From NCBI GenBank assembly GCA_019925795.1, contig CM034304.1, positions 14,872,720-14,936,719 on the forward strand: 64,000 nucleotides of DNA, read 5' to 3'. This DNA is from Dendrobium chrysotoxum (Eukaryota; Streptophyta; Magnoliopsida; Asparagales; Orchidaceae). A program made the translations under genes and the position numbers. Below, in pieces: positions 38,101-50,100 of the stretch; within the stretch, counting starts at the first letter, position 1; every line of letters starts with the position of its first letter. The notes beneath the pieces were generated by a model. It was not told where the DNA came from. It ran no database searches and worked only from the letters and a program-made list of their open reading frames with translations.

Positions 38101-41100
38101 TGGGTTTAAATGGCTCTTAATGGGTCATATTAACCCATTAAGACTTGGGTTGACCAAGTCAGAGGTTGACTTGGTCAACCTAGGTCAATTAGGTCAAAGG
38201 AGTGAGGGTTGTGTCCAAGGATGAGGCTTGGATTGAGTTTGAATTGATTTAACCCATTAAGGGCTTAATGGGTCAACCTAGGTTGACCTGATCAACCAGG
38301 TTGACCCATAGCATGGGTCTAGGCCCAATGGGTTGGGTTTGACCCATTGAATCCAAGGGAGGAGTGGGATTGAGCCAAGGAAGCTATGGAAGTGATTTGG
38401 AATTAGTAGAAAGGAGTTTGGGTCAATTTGGGTCAACCCAGGTTGACCTGGTCAACTAGGTTGACCAAGGACCTGGGTCTGGGCCCAGCAGACTTGGCTT
38501 GACTCCCTGAACGCATTGGGATGGGTCCTGGGGTCTAGCCTGGTCAAATTTGACCAGGCCAACTCTTTGACCTATGTCTGGGGGAAAATTAGGGTCAACA
38601 ATGATTTTGGAACAATCTCAAACCTTGGTGCTACACTGATCTTCAACTCTTTCTATTAAAATTCACCTTTTTATTAATTTACTTTCTCTTACCTATCTCT
38701 TTATTGCTTTATAGCAATGAAACAGAGCTTGTATCTTCATAAATGTTTTACGTCTTCTAGGTTCTTTCTAGGTTTTTATTGATTCAATGTTGAAAGGTGC
38801 AATATCGGGGTTGTTTGGTCGTTGTAAAGTAAATACTTGAAGTTGTTTGGTATGAGACATCCAATCGAGCATCTAGTGTGCCTATTCCTAATATGAATTT
38901 ATTTTCCATATTGAAGTCCCCCAACTAATCAAACACCGAAGACACACATTGCGGCTCCAGGTTCCCACACGAGGTGGTCCGGCCATCCTACTGCTCCAGG
39001 TTCCCACACGGAGTTGCATACCTTGCAGCCATCCCAAACTGTTGTAAAGAATGGTAATGACTACCGTAATGAGACGACCAGGCATGTTCACAATAGATCG
39101 AAGCTGAAAACTGTCTTTTATTTCAAGGCAAAAGATGAATCGAGCAGCCATGGCAAGAAGAGATTCGATTCCAGCAAGACCTCACGAGATGCTGTGATTC
39201 AAGCGGACATTTCGTCTTGTCCATCCAAGGTTCTGAATGAGCACGATTTGGAGGTGTTGAAACATGTTAAAGCCCTGATTAGCAAGGTTTCGAATGGTGA
39301 GTTACGTTCATCTTTGCTCATATTCAACGATATGTTAGGTCGGTTCCATAGGGCCGGCACCGCCCACTTAGGAGTGGGACCCAGTATGGCGGCAAAAGGA
39401 GGAGAGAGAGAGGGGGGCAAACCAATAAGGAAAGAGGATTTGATTAATTAAAAAGATTTGATACCTTTGGTAGTTAAATAAATAAATAATTTATATTAAG
39501 AAGTTTTCAAGGAGGTGATGTATTAAATAAATAATATCTTATATTAGGAAATTTTTAAGGAGATGGAGGGGATATTTAAAGGGTATGAGGGGGTTAAGAC
39601 TAGGCATACTTGATTATTGTTTCTCTTGGAGTCTCTTGGGAGTTTTGAGCTCTAGACTTAGTGTCTAGAGATTGGGAGAGAACGATCCTCCTCTCGAACA
39701 GAGGATCAATTGTATCTTTGCTTCGTGTTTGTTTTTTTTTTTTACTTTGATTCCTATAATAAAAAATTACTGTTTTTGGTATTTTTGTTGCTGTTTTTAT
39801 ACTTTTTTTGCTGTTTTTTCTATCAATTCCTGCTAGATTTGCTTGCGAACTCAAGTATTCCCTTAGGGTTACTTGCGAACTCAAGTATTTCCTATCAAAT
39901 TGTTATCAAAGCAAGTCTTGGGACCGCTTGTGGGCTGATTTTGACAAATTTCAGCGGCTGAAATTTTGCCAGGCAAGGAGGAAAGTTGCTATTTTTTTTA
40001 TCCAAATCAAGAAAATTTTTTAATTTCAAATCCGGCGAACAATGGCGGCTAAAAAAGTAGATGCTTTGGAAGAGAGACGAATCAAATCAAGAAAACCGTA
40101 GAGGAAAGAATTTCTTCCATGGAAGGATAAGTGGCCGATCTACAGTAGATGATGAAGAAGATGTTGGAGTTTCAAACTCAGACGGCGGCATTTGAGGCGA
40201 AGGGCCCTGAAGCGAAAAACACCAATTCTAAAATCCGTAGGGAGGAAGAAGAGGTGGAGATTCTGGAAGGGGGAAGAAGAAGACCCCATCTGGAGCCTTT
40301 CCAGAGAGAGGAGAGAGGAGGTAGATATGGGGGAAGGCATGGTTATAGGGGAATGGAGCACAGAGGTGCTGATTGGGAGCACCGGGAGGGTTATTATGGC
40401 CGCCGAGGTGCTGAATTTGAAGGATGGAAAAGGGGATTCGAAGGGGGTTTGGGCTATGACAAAGCGAGGGAGGATCGGGAGACGTAGGGAGGCCCGAGTA
40501 CATGGGAGAAGGAAAATTATGGGGGTTTAAGGGGAAACAGTGGGGATCAAAAGGTTAGGAAGTTGAATATGCCCATTTTTGAACGGGAGGATGTGTATGG
40601 GTGGATTTATAAGGTAGAGAGGTACTTTGCCGTCAATAGATTAACAGAAGAGGAGAAGTTGACAGAAGCAGGCTTATGTTTGGAGGGGAAGGCACTGTCA
40701 TGGTACCAATGGAGAGATCAGAGGATACCCATCAGAAGCTGGGTAGAATTCAAAGACTGCATAATAGAACGTTTCCAAACCAACAGGGAAGGAGATTTCT
40801 ATGAGCAGTTCTTTGCTTTGGCACAAGAGGGATCCGTAGCAAACTACCTTGAGCAGTTTGAGCACCTAGCCAGTAGAGTGGAGTGATTATCAGATACAGT
40901 ACTGGAAGGCAACTTCATGAAGGGATTGAAGACAGATATCCGAGCGGCAGTGAAAGTTTTAATGCCCCGTGACTTAGGGGAGGCCATGAAATTGGCACAG
41001 CTAGTGGAGAACCAGAGGAACCAAAAAAAGGGGGTGAGAAGTAGCAGCTCAGGAGGGACTTACAGGATGACTACCACTCATTTAGCACCTAAAGGGCCGA

Positions 41101-44100
41101 CATCAGGAGGATTTCATGAGACCACCAGGGAGAAGCTAGTAGGAGGAGGAAGTGGGAAAATTTCAAGAGGCTGACAGAGAAGGAGATACGAGAGAAGAAA
41201 GCAAAGGGGTTATGTTTCCGCTGTGATGAGAAGTATACTCACTACAGGAAAACTAGAGATTACCATCGAAATTTCCGACGGAATAATATACGCTGGAACT
41301 TACGACGGTTTATACAACGGAAAATTTACGACGGATTTACCGGTGCAATATACGTCGGTAAGTGTCCGACGTAAAATCCGACGGTCAAATAGTCGTAAAT
41401 TGTGAAAACGTTGTGTTTTGCGGCATATTATCCGCCGGAAATTTCTAGCGCTTTAACCGACATATATTACGCCGGTATATTAAAACAAAACGATTAAGTG
41501 CCGTCGAAAAATGCGTCAGAAACATCACTGGCGCCGTTTCCGCCGTAAAATCCGTCGGTCGAAACCCTATTTCCCCTCCTTCTGCCTGATTATTTCATTA
41601 CGCCATTTGCTCACCTCCGTCATCCTTGCCGAAACTCGCCGCTGCCGAGACCGACCGACGAACCAACGGGCTTCAAACGACTTTGCTAATGCTCACCGCC
41701 TCTGTCGCCGGCGAAAACCTGGTGTTTTGCGCCGTAAATTTTTAATTTTTTAGGGTTTAGGATCTCGCTTTGCATTTGCTAGAGGATGTAGCTTAGTGTA
41801 TGCTTTTTTCTGATGATATTACTATCTCTCACAGCTTGCCTCACCGTCGAACCTAGCCAGCGCCGCTGCTGCCGAGACCGAGCGACCCTAGCTCGCCTCC
41901 GGACTGAAACATCGCTGTAAGTTTTTTTTTTAATTGTTTTCACACTAGATATTTGCAAGAGGATGTACTTTGGTGTATGCTTTTTGCTGATGATATTATT
42001 CATGTTGATACGACTAGAGAGGGAGTTGAAGTCCTAGACCTAGTGAGAGGATTGTAAATTTGGGCGATCAAGTCGTTAGGAAGAGTACATGTTTTACTCT
42101 TAGAGACAAGATATCAAATGAGCATATACGTCAAAAGGTTGTAGTAGCTCCAATGGAATATAAGATTAGAGAGAGTTGCCTTAGATGATTTGGTCATACA
42201 AAACGGCAGCCTTCCAATGACTCGTAACATGACACAATGGAAAAAAGGGGCTTTTGGGTAGAATCTAGGATTTCATTTAAGTAGGATTTCGTAAATCCTC
42301 CAAATCCGGATTTACGAAATCCTGAGGGGGGTTAAATCCTAAAAACTGTTTGGTAACATTCATGATAAATCCTATATGATTGTTTGGCTATTCCATTCAG
42401 GATTTAAGAAGGAATTTCTTCCTTCCCGCGCCAATAGAGCCAGAGGATTTCAGAAATCTGCCAAACAAGAGGATTTCGGAAATCCGGATTTACGACGAAA
42501 AGGCAGAATTTTCCATCTACGGCGGATTTCATTTTTCGTGAGATTTGGTTTTGCATTTTAGGCCGTTTGGCTGGACCTTTAGAGATAGGATCTGAAATGA
42601 GCATATACTTGATAAGGTTGGAGTAGCTTCATTGGAAGATAAGATTAGAGAGAGTCACCTTAGATGGTTTGGGCACATAAAACGGTGATAATTTACAATG
42701 AGACTTTCATTGTCCGCATTAAAGAGACCTAACTTGATTTTGGAGAGATCACATAGGTCTAATATCTCAAATTTCATATCTCCTTACTTACATTATCGAA
42801 CATCTATTGCTCGACTTATAATATCTAATAGCTCCATATTATATGTAGGTTATATTATGGATATTAGAAATCAAAAAAGTTGGATGTATAACCGATTGGC
42901 GCAAGGAAGAAAGACATTAACAGATGAATTCATTAATAGGGTAAACATAGAAATCAAGTGCACCTAAGACCTGATGATGTAATTGTTGATCTATATCGCA
43001 GAGGATTCATGCCACAATATTGATATTGGACTTCTCATGGTGAGTACGAGCCACATTTTGATTTTCGATGCGGTCCATCTACAAGTAGTAATATAGCTGA
43101 GGATGAAAATTTTCGAACAAATCTTGAGGAATTAGTTCATGATGCAACTGGAACACAATCAGAACAATATACAGAAGAGTTACCAAATAAGGAGGCACAG
43201 AATTTTTATGATTTGTTGCATGCTGCTCAACAACCAATATGGAAGGGGTGCACCACTCACTTGGTGTTATCCGTTGCTGTGAAGATGTTAAGCATCAAGG
43301 CAGAATATAATGTTGTTCGTGAATGTTTTAATCAATTTGTTGGGCTGCTTAAGGAAACCAATCCAGCTGATAATATAATTCCTACAGATCTATAGCGGAC
43401 AAAGAAGTTAGTTTCCAAAATTAGTTTAACATACACAAAGATAGATTGTTGTGTCAATGGATGCATGTTATACTTTAAAGATGATTTATCAGAGATTGCA
43501 TGCCGTCATTGCAATGCACCAAGATTTAAATAAAAGTCTGGAACAAAAAAAAAGCTGAAGGATGTACCTGTTAGTAGGATGTTTTACTTACCAATAATTT
43601 CTAGACTACAACGGTTATATGCATCCATGAGATCTGCTGCACAAATGAGATGACATAATGACCATGTTCCGCAAGAAGGTTTTATTACACATCCATCAGA
43701 AGCAGAAGCTTGAAGACAGTTTGATCGTACACATCACACCTTCGCGGCAGAACCAAGAAATGTAAGATTAGGTCTATGCGCAGATGGTTTTACTCCGTTT
43801 AGTCAGTCTGCTTCACCTTACTCATGTTGGCCCGTTGGGTCCACTCGAATGCGTGACATGTTTACAGACATTAGAAAGTCTGGCGAGCGGCCACGATGGA
43901 TTGAAGAGACTGTATGGGCTGAGCTGAACACTGTTTGGGGCAGCATAGAGTATAACAGGAGGAGGGATCAGAATCGACAGAACAGAGCATCTGATGTTGG
44001 GGGCTTGGGTAGTTCTCTTCATACAGGGGGCTCAGTTCCACATACTGAGCACAGGTGCCGTTTGATAAGGAACTTTAAAAGTTTTTAAAAATTTCCTTTA

Positions 44101-47100
44101 ATATAAATATTAATGAAAGTCTATTACAGAAATAGATGTTGGGTAGAGAGCCAACTCCTCTTGAATTGCATAGTCACACTCATAAGCGGCAGAAGGACCA
44201 ACAATGGGTTGATGAGCGAGCAAGAAAAACCCATGTAAGTATATGTGTTTAATATTTTTTATGTTATGTCTAAATAAACTGTTTAAATTTTTATTAACTT
44301 TCATAGGAGGAGTATACATGGCTATGAAAGCGCGAGGCTGCAGCTGGTGAGGGTCCTTCTGTCGACTCTGTAGAGTATTCTGAGTACCGCATCTGGTCGC
44401 AAGCGGTTGGAGGAATGCAACATGGCAGGATTTATGGTTTAGGTTCGCAAGCCCAGGAATACGAGGGGATGACCTCTACTGGATCGAGCTTTGCATCAAG
44501 TTCACAGGACTCCTATAGTCAACAAATACCTGCCCTTCAAGCGGAGCTAGAACAAGGAAATCACAAGTTGATTGGCAAGTGCAGTTCCAGGCATAGATAC
44601 AGATGCAAATGCAGGCGCAACACAATCAATTGTTGGATAAAATGCGTAAAATGAGGGAGCAGTTGAGTGAAAAGGAGGTAGCTACAGGGGATGATGAGTC
44701 GACGGATTCTACGTAGTTGTTTGATATGAACTTTCAGTTTTGTATGAACTTTTTTTAATATCATGAACATTTGGTGAAGTTAATGAACAATGTGTTGATG
44801 TTAATGAACAATTGATGTTTTTAAATATTTGATGTTGTTTTTGATTATTTTGTGATGTTTATGATTATGAGTAGTTGTTTGATATGTGATTGTCTATGAT
44901 TGTCTATGAATATTATTGAATTTTACTGCTGCATGTGTGGAAAACTGATTGTTGTGTGGGAAGGTAATTTTTTTTTATTTTTTGTACAGGTTTCCGGCGG
45001 ATAATACGCCGGTAATCTGCCGGAAACCACGATACAACGAATTATGTATCGTTTTCCGGCGTATTTATACGTCGGCGTGTCCGGCGGAAAATGCGCCGGT
45101 TACATTCGTTAGTTACTTTTGCGGCGCATACAGCGACGTAATTTTCGCCGGTGATATCGACGTATTAATACGCCGGTCTTTCCGGCGGATTTAACGCCGG
45201 AATAGGCTAAGATGGAACGATATAACCACATCTACTTTTCCGCCATTTATGCGCCGGAAAAGCCGCCGGAAATATGCCCGTCGTAATAATTACGCCAGAA
45301 ATTTTTTTCCGAAGCGCATATTACTGTCGTAAGGAAATCCGATGGAAATGCGCTGGAAACATCATTTTTCCGTCGAAATTTTCAACTTACCGGCGGATTC
45401 GGTCCGCCGGTAATAACAGGTTTTCCTATAGTGACTCCAGGGCACAGGTATAGGGATCGAACTCTTCAGGTTCTCACCGACTGTGATGACGAGGAAACTG
45501 AGGCAGGTGAGAGAAAGATGGAGGACAAGCTGCATCTAGATCTGGCAGAAGTTTCCCTGAACTCGGTGATAGGACTCACTACAAATCATACCATGAAGGT
45601 GAAGGGGGAGATAAAGGGCAAAGAGGTGGTGGTTTTGATTGATAGTGGGGCTATCCACAATTTCATTTCCACTTAGGTCATCGACCAACTGGGAGTGAAA
45701 TTAGTAGATACCAGTTGTTATGAGGTTATGATGGGCACTGGGAAGATGGAGAAAGGTCAAGGGATCTGTAGAGGAGTGGTGTTAACCATCCAGGACATTC
45801 AAGGGAGGAATTTCTTCCACTGGAGCTAGGGAGTGCTGATGTCATCCTGGGGATGAAGTGGCTACAAACCCTAAGGGACACCAAGGTCAATTGGGGCACC
45901 CTCACGATGGAGATGATGATAGATGGAAGAAAGGTGATGATTAGGGGGGATGCAGGGTTATCCAAATCCATGGTGTCTCAAAACTATGGTAAGGACTATC
46001 AAAGAGGTGGGTGAAGATTATCTGGTGGGGCTACACAGGCTAGAGGTGATCAGATTGGAGGAGGGAAGGAATGTTTCTCTTTCAGTGCAGCCCTTGATTC
46101 AGCAATTCGATAAGGTTTTTCAATCACCTCAAGAATGGCCACCTCCACGGGAACACGAGCATATTTCCACCTTTAGGACAAGGTGATTCTTTGGGAGGGC
46201 GGTATTGTTAGGTCGGTTCCATGGGGCCAGCACCGCCCACTTAGGAGTGGGGCCCACTATGGCGGCAAAAGGAGGAGAGAGAGAGGGGGCAAACCAATAA
46301 GGAAAGAGGATTTGATTAATTAAAAAGATTTGATACCGTTGGTAGTTAAATAAATAAATAATTTATATTAGGAAGTTTTTAAGGAGGTGGTGTATTAAAT
46401 AAATAATATCTTATATTAGAAAATTTTTAAGGAGGTGGAGAGGGCTTTTTAAAGGGCATGAGGGGGTTAGGACTAGGCATGCTTGATTATTGTTTCTCTT
46501 GGAGTCTCTTGGGAGTTTTGGGCTCTAGACTTAGTGTCTAGAGATTGGGAGAGAAAAATCCTCCTCTCGAATAGAGGATCAATTATATCTTTGCTTCGTG
46601 TTTGTTTTTCCTACTTTGATTCCTATAATAAAATATTACTGTTTGGGGTATTTTTGTTGCTGTTTTTGTACTCTTTTTGCTGTTTTTTCTATCAATTTCT
46701 GTTAGGTTTGCTTGCGAACTCAAGTATTCCCTTAGGGTTACTTGCGAACTCAAGTATTTCCTATCACGATACTCCGTCTCTGAGAGATTCAAATGAGATG
46801 GCTAGGTCGGGCATAACTCCCATTTGTACAATAGGGATGTTCGTCACCTCCATTCTGACGGGATAGTTGCGACTGAGATGGACATTTCGATTGAATTGGG
46901 GGAAAGGACCGAACCTTCAATGGCTACTAGCCTTTGCAACATGCAGATCGATCACTTGGACGAAGGGAATGTCATCGTCAAAGGGGCGAAGTCGAACAGT
47001 AAGGAGCCGATGAAGAAGCGACCGAGCAAAACTCTACCTCACGCGACAATAAGGGAACGTCGTCGAAGGGGCGAAGTCGTCATCGTCGAAGGAGCCAAAT

Positions 47101-50100
47101 TTCTCTCGTCCACGTCGCGTGTATTCCTTTTTCGCTCGAATTTGAGCGGTTCTAATTTACCCACAAAATGAACTACAGCGGGGAGTACGGAATACAGCGC
47201 AATTTCGTTTCACTTTGCTCCGTGTCAAACCAAACAGCGAAAAAATTAAAATGCAAGTATTTACTTTACTTTATATTCACGTTGTTGCTAACCAAACAGC
47301 CCCATAATATCTTATTCTTTTGCATCTAGAACTGAAGGAAAATTATAACAAGCCTTGAAACAGGACTTCCAGCAAATGCGGTATTTTTTATAATAATATT
47401 GTTTACATGAGTATGGAGAGCACAAACATAAAAATCATATATTCCATGTTTTGAAAGCCATATATTGCATGATGTGTGAATAAAAATTCCTTTTCCTTCC
47501 TAGAAAGCTATTTGTTGCATGCCATATTTCTGTAACTTCTGCTTAAAAAGACATCTTTAACGAGCAATAGTGTTTGCACCTCTAGTTTATTGGTTATTTT
47601 CATCATTCACAGCACCTCAGCCATGTCTTTTGTTACTTCAGATGTCATCTTGTAACCCTAATCCTTTCCTGGGTCAGGAACGACACAAAATACTGTTATC
47701 AAACCACTTTGTGACAATAAAAGATACAAACTCAGCATATGCCACAAAAATACTAAAAGTCAATTTGCATCTATAAAAACCTAGCTATACTTTAATTACC
47801 TGAACTGCAGGATTGGTAACTAAAGTAATATGAGGGGAAGAAAAAAAACAAATCATCATAAAAATATACAAGTTATAGAATACTTCACCATGAACTATAG
47901 CGATGAGCTGGGCAAAAATGGTTGGAAGCATACCCTAACATCACGAATTGTTTGTGGGCTATTGCCAATCTTAGGCCTGAAGGCATTCGGATTGCGTTCT
48001 AGAGTAGCTTCAACTGCCTCATGCCTAGCAGCTTCATTTTCAACATTGTTAAAGCAATTTGCGCAGTTGCACCCATCACAATAAACACCAGATGCAAAAC
48101 ACTCACAATACCTACAAGTGCATTGTTAAAATAAGAAATAAAAAGAGAAAAAAAAAGGTGAAAAATAAATGTTAAATCAGGCAATGATTGCATTGCTGCA
48201 TGCAGTTTGTGCAAGGAACCGAGGTTATTAAAAGCAAATTAGTAAATCAAATCCAAATTTCACTATAATATGAGTTATAAAGATTGCATTTAAATTCTAC
48301 TTCAAAAAGAAAAGCATATGATTATTTGAATATAAACATAAACAAGAAGAAAATACATGCAGAGCTCCACTAGCATTAGCTTTAAATCATTTTTTCCCTG
48401 TAAAGGAATCAACCATTTTATGTGCGTACTTATTTGAATTAACAATCAATGAGTGAAACATTCATTTCTAATCTTTTTGATAGGAAATACTTGAGTTCGC
48501 AAGTAATCCTATCGGATCTACTTGAGTTCGCAAGCAAACCTAAGCCAAATTGATAAAAACAGCGGAAAAACACAAAGAATTGGAGCAAATCAAACTAGAA
48601 ACGATAGATTGCGTCTTGAAAATAAAGCAAAGCAAATGCAAAAGCAAGATACAAGAGATCCTCAATTCGAGAGGAGGATCGTCTCTCCCAAATCTCTAGA
48701 CAAAATCGTCTAGAGCCCAAACCTCCAAGAAAACCCTAAGTTCAATCAAACAAAACATGTCCCTCCCTAATTCCCTCATCCCCTTTAATACAATAAGTTT
48801 CCTAATTAAATTTCCCTCCCAATGCTTTAGCCGCCCCCTCCTCTATGGTTTGAATTTGATTTTAGAGGGTGGGACCCACCCTATTGGGCGGACAAGCCAT
48901 GGAGGAGGCGGGATTCCTCCGCCTCCTGTAGACCTGAACCGGCCCTTGGGCCGGCTGGGCCGGTTCAGGTAAAACCGGCTTATCAATACCGCCCTCCCAA
49001 AGAATCACCTTGTCCTCAAGGTGAAAGCAAGGAAACTGATGTTTCACCCTCTCATAGGGTTCCCACGTGGCCTCGTAGTAAGGAAGGTTCTTCCACTGGA
49101 TCAACACTTCCTTAGTTCCATCTTCTTTCTGGCGAACCCCCATCAGCTCTAAGGGTTCCAGGATCACCTCTAACTCCTCCGTGAGTGTCGCCGGTAACTC
49201 GGGGTTGGCTGTGTAGTCGCCAAGAGCCTTTCTCAACTGAGATACATGAAAAACCGGATGTATAGTAGCCGTTGGTGGTAGCTTCAGCCGATATGCTACT
49301 GCTCCGATCTTCTCCAGCACTTCATAAGGCCCAAAGTACCTTGGAGCTAGCTTCTCATTTCTCCTGTGGGCAACTGTTTTCTGTCTGTAGGGTCGGAGCT
49401 TCAAGAATACCCTTTCCCCTATCTCAAACTGGATGTCCTTCCTGTGCCCATCCGCTTGCTTCTTCATAATCTGTTGAGCTCTCAGAAGATGCCTTTTCAA
49501 CTCCTCCAGTCTTCTATCTCTCTCCTCCAAGTACTCCTCTACTGTAGACACTGGAGTACTGCTACTCCCAAAGTGCACTAAGTGGGGAGGATCCCTTCCG
49601 TACAACACCTTGAATGGAGTCATCTGTGAAGCTGAATGAAAAGAGGTGTTGTACCAATATTCCGCCCATGATAGCCACTTAGCCCAAAGCTTGGGTGTCT
49701 CTGATGCAAAACATCTCAGGTAAGTCTCCAAGCTCCTATTTACTACTTCCGTCTGGCCATCCGTCTGTGGATGATAAGCTGTACTCCTTTTTAGAACTGT
49801 TCCTTGTAACCTGAACAACTCTCTCCAAAAATGGCTGAGGAACACCTTGTCCCTATCTGATACTATCGCCTCTGGTACTCCATGCAATCTGACCACTTCT
49901 CTGATGAAAGCTGAAGCCACTGTCACTGCGGTGTACGGGTGTCGGAGGGGGATGAAATGAGCATACTTGCTCAATCTGTCCACCACCACTAAAATCACTG
50001 TGAACCCTTCTGAACGTGGTAGCCCATCTATGAAATCCATGGATATCTCCTCCCATACTCGTCCCGGTAGAGCCAAAGGCTGTAGTAGTCCTCCTGGTGA

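Larger units (their letters stand above)
32182..38600 (-). mobile_element. Element B: inverted 6.4-kb relative of A, probable giant solo LTR
   Basis: In plus orientation it runs TGTGAACCTCC...GGGTCAACA with a perfect 5-bp TSD ATGAT (32,177-32,181 and 38,601-38,605). Its reverse complement is collinear with element A across most of the length: TTGACC palindromes, GC palindrome block, AT microsatellite, conserved hairpin, GCAGGTG repeats, two-hairpin module and GGAGGTTCACA end. No coding domains and no internal terminal repeats were seen. It lies in TCX intron 3 in the same orientation as the gene. A and B are independent insertions because their TSDs differ. Confidence 0.78.
41240..45433 (+). 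mobile_element. Defective CACTA (En/Spm-type) transposon
   Basis: It starts CACTACAGGAAAAC and ends GTTTTCCTATAGTG (the complement of CACTATAGGAAAAC), flanked by the 3-bp TSD ACT. Both ends carry dense subterminal repeats of CCGACG/CCGGCG type, the usual binding-site arrays for the transposition proteins. Internally it has LINE scraps, a foldback insertion and a broken transposase. Confidence 0.93.
39333..46766 (+). mobile_element. Ty3/gypsy deletion derivative carrying a CACTA insertion
   Basis: LTRs of 565 bp (39,333-39,897) and 561 bp (46,206-46,766) run TGTTAGGTCGG...CCTATCA, with a perfect TSD CGATA (39,328-39,332 and 46,767-46,771). The 5' LTR is followed by a degenerate iMet-type primer-binding site (ATTGTTATCAAAGC). 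The gag and protease remnants are broken. A deletion joins sequence just past the protease region (PPREHEHI) to the last residues of pol, removing RT, RNase H and integrase. The family is close to the intact element at 48,478-54,346. Confidence 0.9.
38807..47303. mobile_element. hAT-like DNA transposon split by a nested gypsy element
   Basis: The terminal inverted repeats begin GGGGTTGTTTGGT (38,807) and, on the minus strand from 47,303, GGGGCTGTTTGGT. A shared TAAAGTAAATACTTG follows on both sides. The flanks GCAATATC and ATAATATC look like a decayed 8-bp TSD (six of eight match), which favours hAT. A Tourist/Harbinger-type end is the alternative, but no TWA duplication was seen. Without the nested insertion the element is about 1.06 kb. 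It has no transposase but holds an open frame cut by the gypsy insertion. Confidence 0.6.

Noticed and set aside
16642..38600. A and B as one large inverted-repeat transposon flanking the 3' part of TCX
   Set aside because: Each unit has its own, different 5-bp TSD (CTATA versus ATGAT) and its own TG...CA ends, so they are two separate insertions that happen to be inverted.
38807..47303. Tourist/PIF-Harbinger assignment from the GGGGCTGTTTGGT-type end
   Set aside because: No 3-bp TWA duplication is present. The flanks fit an imperfect 8-bp duplication better. The superfamily is left tentative.
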